Source: CAXXOK01 sp001604115
GTDB lineage: Bacteria > Bacillota > Clostridia > Christensenellales > Aristaeellaceae
Direction of reading: 5' to 3'
Assembly (NCBI GenBank): GCA_034928535.1
Contig: JAYFOV010000049.1
Location: forward strand, 1 to 10,359
Length of the DNA stretch: 10,359 bases
The notes under the pieces are model-generated. The model did no database searches and was not told the DNA's origin. It worked only from the letters and a program-made list of their open reading frames with translations. Position numbers and translations under genes: made by a program. Positions 4,808 to 10,359 of this stretch are shown here, one piece after another (the first letter of the stretch is position 1; every line of letters starts with the position of its first letter).

Positions 4808-5285
4808 GCAGCGCCCTATCACTTGGCTGGCTGCGCTGCTCATGGTGCTCCTGATGGCTGCTGTGGGACTGTGGGTACTGTGGCCGCCCCCGGCGCTGGC
4901 CGCGACCTACACCATCACCGTGGATGACTACTGCCATGTACGCGAGCAGCCCCTCAAAACAAGCCCGTCGCTGGGGCGCGCGACAGGCGGAGAGCAGCTA
5001 GAGGGCATCGGGTATCAGGATGGCTGGGTGCAGGTGGAGGTAAGCTTTGAGCAGTCTACGGGCTGGATACGCGCCGACTTGCTGACGCTTAAGGACTACC
5101 ACACGGGTCGCTACACCAATGCCAGCGGAGGACGGGTACACATCCGCAGGGAACCGGATGGCAAGCACGCCGCGTGGCTTAAAGCTGGCGGTACGGTGGA
5201 GGTACTGCGATGGGTGGATGCTGACGGAGTGTGGGCATATACCAGCGAGGGATACATCGACGGCACATATCTACAGGCAAAATAA
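4728..5285 (+). CDS. Secreted or membrane-anchored protein with two bacterial SH3 domains
   Basis: The 185-residue product has a basic N-terminus (about 12-30), a hydrophobic segment at 31-53 (ITWLAALLMVLLMAAVGLWV) and a signal-peptidase-like PALA-A site near 58. Two SH3_3-type beta domains follow, about 61-124 (HVREQPLKTSPSLGR, GWVQVEV, TGWIRADLL) and 130-183 (VHIRREPDGKHAAWLKAGGTVEVL, VWAYTSEGYIDGTYL). Such domains bind peptidoglycan or its peptides. No hydrolase domain is attached, so it is not an obvious lysin. GTG 4728 has a strong AAGGAGG 9 bases upstream; ATG 4797 (AGGAAG upstream) is an alternative that gives a shorter leader and only 11 bases of overlap. Its place among early genes, not lysis genes, suggests a cell-wall role soon after infection such as superinfection exclusion; this is inference. 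Confidence 0.88.
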   Translation: MWTMHMLGWYMSRYRTERRKYRKMMPEQRPITWLAALLMVLLMAAVGLWVLWPPPALAATYTITVDDYCHVREQPLKTSPSLGRATGGEQLEGIGYQDGWVQVEVSFEQSTGWIRADLLTLKDYHTGRYTNASGGRVHIRREPDGKHAAWLKAGGTVEVLRWVDADGVWAYTSEGYIDGTYLQAK

Positions 5286-5287
5286 AA

Positions 5288-5315
5288 TCGGGCTCGCGCT
5301 GGCACGCGAACCCGA
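5288..5315. other. Hairpin after the SH3 gene, terminator-like only on the minus strand
   Basis: TCGGG-C-TCGCG pairs with CGCGA-A-CCCGA, with one C/A mismatch and a CTGGCA loop, starting just after the stop. On the plus strand no T run follows, so early transcription can continue into the ATPase gene. On the minus strand it is followed by TTTTATTTT, a proper intrinsic terminator form that would stop transcripts coming from the right. Confidence 0.65.
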
Positions 5316-5382
5316 CTGACCGAATCCATGACGCAGATCACTTGATTCACCATAAGTTTACCACTAGGGAGGGAGAAATTCA

Positions 5383-6648
5383 ATGAAAATCCATCGATTG
5401 GAAGTAGAGAACGTGAAGCGCGTCAAGGCTGTGACCATAGAGCCTGCCGCCAACGGCTTGACCGTGATCGGCGGGCGTAATGGCCAGGGCAAGACCTCCG
5501 TGCTGGATGCACTGGCGTGGGGGCTTGGCGGCGAGCGTTTCCGCCCTAGTGAGGCACAGCGCGAAGGCAGCATGATTCCCCCGCACATCCACATCACCAT
5601 GAGCAACGGGCTTGTGGTGGAGCGCGCCGGGAAGAACAGCGACCTGAAGGTCATTGACCCGGATGGCAAACGCAGCGGTCAGCAGCTGCTCAACGGGTTC
5701 GTGGAGCAGCTCGCGCTCGATCTGCCATCGTTCATGGGCGCGTCGGCTAAAGACAAGGCTGCCACGCTGCTCAAGATCATCGGTGTGGGCGATCAGCTCA
5801 AGGAACTGGAGCGGCAGGAGACCGATATCTACAACCGCCGTACGGCCATCGGACAGATTGCCGACCAGAAGGAGAAGTACGCCAAGGAGCAGGTGTATTA
5901 CCCTGATGTGCCACGCGAGCCGGTGAGTGCTATTGACCTGATCCGACAGCAGCAGGACATCCTCGCCCGCAACGGCGAGAACCAACGCAAGCGCCAGAAC
6001 CTAGCTTATCTGGAAGGCGAATCCGCCAGGCTCGCCCAGCAGATGAATGAGCTTCAGGCAAAGATCATGGCGAACATTGCCGACCTGGAAACCGCCCGCA
6101 AGTCTGCGCTTGACCTGCACGATGAGAGCACCGCTGAGCTGGAAACCAACATAAACCAGATCGATGCGATCAACCGAAAAGTGCGCGCCAACCTGGACAA
6201 GTTCAAGGCCGAGGAGGATGCTCAGGGCTACCGTGATCAGTACAGCAAGCTCACTGTGGAGCTGGATACGGTACGTAGCGCAAAAACCGCCCTGCTGGCG
6301 GGGGCACCCCTGCCGCTTCCGGATCTGGCGGTACAGGATGGCGAGCTGATCTATCAAGGGCGCAAGTGGGATTGCCTATCAGGCAGCGACCAGCTGCGGG
6401 TGTCTACGGCCATCGTGCGCAAGCTCAACCCCCAGTGTGAGTTTGTGCTGCTGGACAAGCTGGAGCAGATGGACGTGGACACTCTGCGGGAGTTTGGGGC
6501 GTGGCTGGAATCCGAAGGGTTGCAGGCCATCGCAACGCGCGTGAGCACGGGCGGCGAGTGCTCCATCATCATCAGCGATGGCTACGTGGAAGGCGCACCC
6601 GTTGCGGAAATCCCCGCCACGCCGACTTATCAGAAAGGAGTGTTTTAA
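5383..6648 (+). CDS. SMC/RecF-like AAA ATPase with coiled coil
   Basis: The 421-residue protein has the ABC-type ATPase layout of the SMC/Rad50/RecF group. Residues 1-50 open with a beta-rich KIHRLEVENVKRVK and Walker A GGRNGQGKTS (30-39). A coiled-coil insert runs about 185-300. The signature-like LSGSDQLRVSTA is at 332-343 and the Walker B strand EFVLLDKLEQMD at 353-364. The coiled coil is far shorter than in Rad50 and I see no zinc hook. The residue after Walker B D358 is Lys, not the usual catalytic Glu; E361 may replace it. ATG 5383 follows GGGAGG by 10 bases. It heads the recombination block and lies 3 bases before the Sak4-like gene, suggesting joint expression. A DNA-handling role in phage replication or recombination is inferred. 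Confidence 0.85.
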   Translation: MKIHRLEVENVKRVKAVTIEPAANGLTVIGGRNGQGKTSVLDALAWGLGGERFRPSEAQREGSMIPPHIHITMSNGLVVERAGKNSDLKVIDPDGKRSGQQLLNGFVEQLALDLPSFMGASAKDKAATLLKIIGVGDQLKELERQETDIYNRRTAIGQIADQKEKYAKEQVYYPDVPREPVSAIDLIRQQQDILARNGENQRKRQNLAYLEGESARLAQQMNELQAKIMANIADLETARKSALDLHDESTAELETNINQIDAINRKVRANLDKFKAEEDAQGYRDQYSKLTVELDTVRSAKTALLAGAPLPLPDLAVQDGELIYQGRKWDCLSGSDQLRVSTAIVRKLNPQCEFVLLDKLEQMDVDTLREFGAWLESEGLQAIATRVSTGGECSIIISDGYVEGAPVAEIPATPTYQKGVF

Positions 6649-6651
6649 GCC

Positions 6652-7767
6652 GTGCAAATCACTCGCGGGAAGATTGCCAAGCCCCTGAAAACCGTGATCT
6701 ATGGCCCCGAAGGCATCGGAAAGACTACTTTTGCAACCCATTTCCCTGATCCGCTCTACTGCGATACAGAGGGCGGAAGCCACAACATCGACGTAGCGCG
6801 CACCCCGGTACCAACAAGCTGGCAGATGTTGCTGGATATGGTCAGGGAGATCATCGCCGACCCGACCCTGTGCCGCACGTTTGTGCTGGATACTGCCGAC
6901 TGGGCGGAGCGCCTGTGCGTGAAGCACGTGTGCGATAAGTACAACCAGAGTGGCGTGGAGACGTTCGGCTATGGGAAAGGCTATGTATACGTGTACGAAG
7001 AGTTTGGCCGCCTGCTGGATCTGCTGAGCACACTGATCGAGCGCGGCGTGCATGTGGTAGTGACTGCACACGCCCAGCTCCGCAAGTTTGAGCAGCCGGA
7101 CGAAATGGGAAGCTACGACCGCTATGAGCTCAAGCTCAGCAAAAAGACCGGCGCGCAGGTGTCCGACATGCTCAAGGAGTGGGCTGATCTACTGCTATTT
7201 GCCAATTACAAGACGCTGGTTGTGAATGTGGACGGGCAAGGCGCGGCCAAGGGCAAGAACAAGGCGCAGGGCGGCCAGCGCGTGATGTATGCCACGCACA
7301 CCCCCAGCTGGGACGCAAAGAACCGCCATGGCCTGCCGGATGAAATGCCCTTTGACTTCAAGCCGATCGCACACCTTTTTGCGGCCAGCGCGGCCTATAC
7401 GCCACCTACACAAAAACCCGCCCCTTCCACGCCCGCACCCCCGCCGCCTGCCCCTGTTGCTACTAAGGCAGAAGACCCCGCAGCGCCTCCCATGGACGGG
7501 CAAACGCTGGAAGGTGACGCGGCGCTGGAAGCCATAACAGAGGCAAGCAAGGCAAGTGACAGCATCCCAAAGGCGCTGCAAGACCTGATGAAGCGCGACC
7601 AGGTGACCGATAAGGAGATTATGTTTGCGGTCGCCAGCAAGGGCTACTACACGGGAGATACCCCCATTACCAACTACGTACCCGATTTTATCAACGGCGT
7701 ACTGATCGCGGCATGGCCACAGGTGCATGCCATGGTCAAGGCTAACCGCGAAAAAACACCATTCTAA
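6652..7767 (+). CDS. Sak4-like RecA-fold ATPase (phage nucleotide-binding protein, AAA_24)
   Basis: This 371-residue protein begins with a phosphate-binding loop GPEGIGKTT (18-26), then the characteristic LYCDTEGG (35-42) and Walker B FVLDTADW (77-84). A VVVTAHAQ strand (135-142) fits a RecA-like core of the Sak4 single-strand annealing group. A Pro/Ala-rich linker (about 249-282) joins a C-terminal helical domain (about 283-371) with a GYYTGDTPITNYVPDFINGVL segment. Sak4-type proteins help pair single-stranded phage DNA, often together with a single-strand-binding partner; here DUF669 follows. The start is GTG 6652, 3 bases after the previous stop, with AAGGAG inside the preceding gene. ATP-dependent recombinase activity is inferred from family resemblance. 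Confidence 0.87.
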   Translation: MQITRGKIAKPLKTVIYGPEGIGKTTFATHFPDPLYCDTEGGSHNIDVARTPVPTSWQMLLDMVREIIADPTLCRTFVLDTADWAERLCVKHVCDKYNQSGVETFGYGKGYVYVYEEFGRLLDLLSTLIERGVHVVVTAHAQLRKFEQPDEMGSYDRYELKLSKKTGAQVSDMLKEWADLLLFANYKTLVVNVDGQGAAKGKNKAQGGQRVMYATHTPSWDAKNRHGLPDEMPFDFKPIAHLFAASAAYTPPTQKPAPSTPAPPPPAPVATKAEDPAAPPMDGQTLEGDAALEAITEASKASDSIPKALQDLMKRDQVTDKEIMFAVASKGYYTGDTPITNYVPDFINGVLIAAWPQVHAMVKANREKTPF

Positions 7768-7791
7768 TTTTTGAAAGCGAGGAACATTTAC

Positions 7792-8244
7792 ATGGCTGAA
7801 AACGAACGCGAACTGGGATGGGAAGATGTTATCGAAAAGGAATCCACTTTTACCTTGCTGCCTGCCGGAGAGTATGACTTTACCGTCAAGAGCTTTGAGC
7901 GCGGGCGCTACGAGCCCGGCCCCGAGGGTAAGCTGCCACCCTGCAATCAGGCAACACTGACCCTTGAGGTCACTGACGGGGAGCAGACTGCCACGCTGCA
8001 GCATCGCCTGTTCCTGCACAGCCGTTGCGAGGGCATGCTGTGCGAATTCTTCTTAGCTATTGGACAGCGCAAGCACGGCGAGCCGCTCAAGATGAATTGG
8101 CCTACAGTACCGGGCGCACGTGGGCGCTGTAAGATCGGCGTACGGACTTGGAAAAGCCGGAATACTGGGGAAGACATGCAGAGCAACGAAGTCAAGAAGT
8201 TTCTGGAACCCGTCGACACCAGCTTTACCCCGGGCAAATTCTGA
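7792..8244 (+). CDS. DUF669 protein, likely ssDNA-binding partner
   Basis: The 150-residue protein matches the DUF669 pattern: an N-terminal GWEDV, LLPAGEYDFTVKSFERGRY at about 23-41, a central TLTLEV/LQHRLFLHSRC beta region and a C-terminal GEDMQSNEVKKFLEP segment. DUF669 genes commonly sit next to phage annealing proteins and helicases and are thought to act as single-strand-binding proteins; this is family knowledge, not visible in the sequence. ATG 7792 is chosen, with GAGG 9 bases upstream, over the in-frame TTG at 7771. It lies 24 bases after the Sak4-like gene and 70 before the helicase. No separate SSB gene is visible in the window, which fits DUF669 filling that role. Confidence 0.88.
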   Translation: MAENERELGWEDVIEKESTFTLLPAGEYDFTVKSFERGRYEPGPEGKLPPCNQATLTLEVTDGEQTATLQHRLFLHSRCEGMLCEFFLAIGQRKHGEPLKMNWPTVPGARGRCKIGVRTWKSRNTGEDMQSNEVKKFLEPVDTSFTPGKF

Positions 8245-8257
8245 TCATCAGCCGTGA

Positions 8258-8287
8258 TGGCAGGTGTGTATAACCACATGCCTGCCA
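8258..8287. other. Hairpin between DUF669 and helicase genes
   Basis: TGGCAGG (8258-8264) pairs with CCTGCCA (8281-8287) and TGTG with CACA around the loop TATAAC, with a 2-base TG bulge. There is no T run on either side. It may affect translation of the helicase, RNA processing or DNA structure. It is the third U-less hairpin just after a stop in the early operon. Confidence 0.6.
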
Positions 8288-8314
8288 GCGTCGGTGGAAA
8301 GGAAACCGAACGAC

Positions 8315-9985
8315 ATGACGCAAATGAATTTCCTTCGCCAGCCCCCCGTGCCTTACGCAGCAAAACCGATGATGCAGCTAAGGCCATACCAGCAGGAGGC
8401 CAAGACAGCCATCCTTAAGCAATGGGGAGATGGCGTTAAGCGTACTCTGCTGGTGCTGGTGACAGGTGGCGGAAAGACCATCATTTTCTCCAAAATCATC
8501 GAGGATTGTGTCCGCAAGGGTGAGCGCGTGCTGGTGCTGGCACACCGGGGCGAGTTGCTTGACCAGGCTGCGGACAAGCTGGCGCAGTCCACTGGGCTCA
8601 AATGTGCTACGGAGAAGGCCGAGCGCAGCTGCCTTGACGATGACGATCAGCGCTGGTACCGCGTGGTGGTAGGCAGCGTGCAAAGCCTGATGCGCCCCAA
8701 GCGGCTGGAACGCTTCCACCCCGCTCATTTTGACACCATCGTGGTAGACGAGGCGCACCATGTGTTGGCAGATGGATATCGGCGCATCCTGGATCACTTC
8801 GGGGCATCCAAGGTATTGGGTGTTACCGCAACACCCGACCGCGGCGACATGCGCAACCTGGGTGCTGTGTTTGAAACGCTGGCCTATGAGTATACCCTCC
8901 CGCGTGCCATCCGTGAGGGCTACCTGTGCAAGATAGAGGCTATGACCATTCCGCTCAAACTGGATATCAGCGGTGTGAGCATGAGCGCCGGGGATTACGC
9001 ACTTGGCGGACTTGGTACCGCGCTTGACCCATACCTTGAGCAAATCGCGGGTGAGATGGCCAAAGTATGCATGCAGCGCAAAACGGTTGTATTCCTACCG
9101 CTGATTGCTACCAGCCAAAAGATGCGCGACATCTTAGAGCGGTACGGTTTCCGCGCCGCCGAAGTGAACGGCAACAGCACAGACCGCGAGCAGGTACTTG
9201 CCGCATTTGACCGCGGCGATACCAATGTGCTGTGCAACAGCATGCTCCTGACCGAGGGCTGGGACTGCCCCAGTGTGGATTGCATTGTGGTACTGCGCCC
9301 GACCAAGGTACGCAGCCTGTATGTACAGATGGTAGGGCGCGGCACACGCCTTCACCCGGGGAAGGAATCCCTCCTGCTGCTGGACTTCCTGTGGAACACC
9401 GAGCGACACGAGCTTTGTCATCCGGCTGCACTGATTGCTGAAAATGAAGAAGTCGCTGCCAAAATGACAGAGAACATGGAAGCTGTAGCCGGTGTTGCTA
9501 TGGATTTGGAGGAAGCGCAGGAAAAGGCTGCTACCGATGTGGTTGCGCAGCGTGAGGAAGCCCTTGCCAAAGCCCTCGCCGAAATGAAGCACCGCAAGCG
9601 CGCACTGGTGGATCCGCTCCAGTTTGAAATGAGCATCCAGGCCGAGGACTTGAGCAGCTATGTACCCGCCTTTGGCTGGGAAATGGCACCAGCCAGTGAC
9701 AAGCAAAAGGCCACGCTGGAGAAGCTTGGAATCCTCCCCGATGAGATCGACAACGCTGGCAAGGCCGCCATGCTGCTGGACAGGCTCGCGGCGCGCCGGA
9801 GCGAAGGGCTCACGACGCCAAAACAGATCCGCTTTCTGGAGGGCAAGGGCTTCCAGCATGTGGGTACGTGGGAGTTCCAGTCCGCCAAGAGCCTGATCGA
9901 CCGGATTGCTGGGAACGGATGGCGGGTGCCGCTTGATGTGGTGCCTGGGAGCTATATGCCAAAGGCTGGGGGTGGAGATGTGTGA
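8315..9985 (+). CDS. Superfamily 2 DEAH-box helicase
   Basis: The 556-residue enzyme should unwind phage DNA using ATP. Motifs in order: Q-type LRPYQQEA (22-29), motif I VTGGGKT (49-55), Ia AHRGELLDQA (76-85), II VDEAHH (144-149), III TATP (171-174), V LLTEGWDCPS (311-320) and VI QMVGRGTRLHPG (338-349). The C-terminal extension (about 385-556) has a helical Ala/Glu-rich part and two related short repeats (SDKQKATLEKLGI and TPKQIRFLEGKGF) typical of phage helicases of this type. ATG 8315 is chosen with AAAGGA 11 bases upstream; the upstream GTG 8264 lies in the intergenic hairpin and has no ribosome site. Its stop overlaps the GTG of the methyltransferase by 4 bases, so the two are probably co-translated. 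Confidence 0.95.
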   Translation: MTQMNFLRQPPVPYAAKPMMQLRPYQQEAKTAILKQWGDGVKRTLLVLVTGGGKTIIFSKIIEDCVRKGERVLVLAHRGELLDQAADKLAQSTGLKCATEKAERSCLDDDDQRWYRVVVGSVQSLMRPKRLERFHPAHFDTIVVDEAHHVLADGYRRILDHFGASKVLGVTATPDRGDMRNLGAVFETLAYEYTLPRAIREGYLCKIEAMTIPLKLDISGVSMSAGDYALGGLGTALDPYLEQIAGEMAKVCMQRKTVVFLPLIATSQKMRDILERYGFRAAEVNGNSTDREQVLAAFDRGDTNVLCNSMLLTEGWDCPSVDCIVVLRPTKVRSLYVQMVGRGTRLHPGKESLLLLDFLWNTERHELCHPAALIAENEEVAAKMTENMEAVAGVAMDLEEAQEKAATDVVAQREEALAKALAEMKHRKRALVDPLQFEMSIQAEDLSSYVPAFGWEMAPASDKQKATLEKLGILPDEIDNAGKAAMLLDRLAARRSEGLTTPKQIRFLEGKGFQHVGTWEFQSAKSLIDRIAGNGWRVPLDVVPGSYMPKAGGGDV

Positions 9986-10359
9986 GAACAACGCTTGGCA
10001 GCCTGTTTGACGGCAGTGGTGGTTTCCCCCTTGCAGGTCAGTTGAACGGCATTACTCCGGTGTGGGCATCGGAGGTGGAGCCCTATCCCATCGCCGTGAC
10101 CCGTTCACGGTTCCAAGGATTGAAACACTTGGGCGATGTGTCCCGCGTACGAGGCGGAAGCATTGCCCCTGTCGATATCATCACGTTCGGGTCGCCCTGT
10201 CAGGATTTGTCCATTGCCGGAAACCAGAAGGGCCTTGAAGAAGGTAAACGTTCCAGCCTGTTTTTTCAGGCGGTGCGTATCATCAGGGAAATGAGGGAAG
10301 CCACCCATGGAGTATATCCAGCTTTCGCTGTTTGGGAAAATGTTCCCGGTGCTTACAGC
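9982..10359 (+). CDS. C5-cytosine DNA methyltransferase, truncated by the window end
   Basis: The reading frame runs open to the last base (126 codons). Motif I LFDGSGGFPLAG (about residues 8-19) binds S-adenosylmethionine. Motif IV GSPCQDLS supplies the catalytic cysteine, and the motif VI region WENVPGAYS is just entered. These define the Dcm/HpaII-type m5C family; the target-recognition part lies outside, so the sequence specificity is unknown. The start is GTG 9982, overlapping the helicase stop by 4 bases; a nearby ATG (9978) leads only to a 10-codon frame. No restriction enzyme gene is visible beside it, so it is probably an orphan enzyme protecting phage DNA from host restriction or marking origins; that role is inferred. 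Confidence 0.93.
   Translation, partial: MRTTLGSLFDGSGGFPLAGQLNGITPVWASEVEPYPIAVTRSRFQGLKHLGDVSRVRGGSIAPVDIITFGSPCQDLSIAGNQKGLEEGKRSSLFFQAVRIIREMREATHGVYPAFAVWENVPGAYS

Noticed and set aside
6281..6301. A minus-strand CCGCC/GGCGG hairpin followed by TTTTT inside the ATPase gene.
   Set aside because: The stem is only 5 bp, it is in coding sequence, and no minus-strand gene needs it. Probably chance.

Overview
The window is the left end of an integrated temperate phage (prophage) in what looks like a Gram-positive host of the Bacillota, probably a moderately GC-rich gut-type clostridium. This host call is an inference. It rests on strong AAAGGAGGTG-type ribosome binding sites, the gene order, and the protein families (short XRE repressor, Cro-like protein, excisionase-type HTH, Sak4-like ATPase, DUF669, SF2 helicase, cytosine methyltransferase).

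Layout. Positions 1-96 are host flank and include an intrinsic terminator on the minus strand (57-90). Positions 97-141 are the 3' half of a tRNA-Val(GAC) gene on the minus strand, cut in the anticodon loop. This is the attachment-site scar, and the prophage begins there. The lysogeny block follows: a tyrosine integrase (183-1397, minus), an AT-richer gene for a secreted protein (1460-1990, minus), a 52-residue plus-strand gene (2180-2338) and the XRE repressor (2331-2684, minus). The small plus-strand gene has its own promoter, and its terminator lies inside the convergent repressor gene. At 2708-2775 two divergent sigma-70-type promoters stand back to back over a 7+7 palindrome: the lysis/lysogeny switch.

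Rightward, the early region holds a small unknown gene (2811), a probable minus-strand gene lying against the operon (2998-3255) and a Cro-like HTH gene (3321-3530). Next comes about 385 bases with no convincing gene but with nested, mutually exclusive inverted repeats (3533-3863). This is a candidate structured RNA and the most unusual part of the window. It ends at an AT-rich operator-like stretch that repeats 12 bases of the switch region. A tightly packed operon follows: a 48-residue protein, an excisionase-type HTH protein, two small unknown proteins and a secreted two-SH3-domain protein (overlapping its neighbour). The replication/recombination block is then an SMC/RecF-like ATPase, a Sak4-like RecA-fold ATPase, a DUF669 protein and a DEAH helicase. 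A C5-cytosine methyltransferase runs off the right edge.

Working together, the repressor, Cro-like protein and palindromic promoter pair set the decision between states. The integrase and HTH proteins handle integration and excision at the tRNA. The ATPase-Sak4-DUF669-helicase block handles phage DNA replication and recombination. The methyltransferase probably protects phage DNA. Two secreted products (1460-1990 and 4728-5285) could alter the lysogen's or infected cell's surface.
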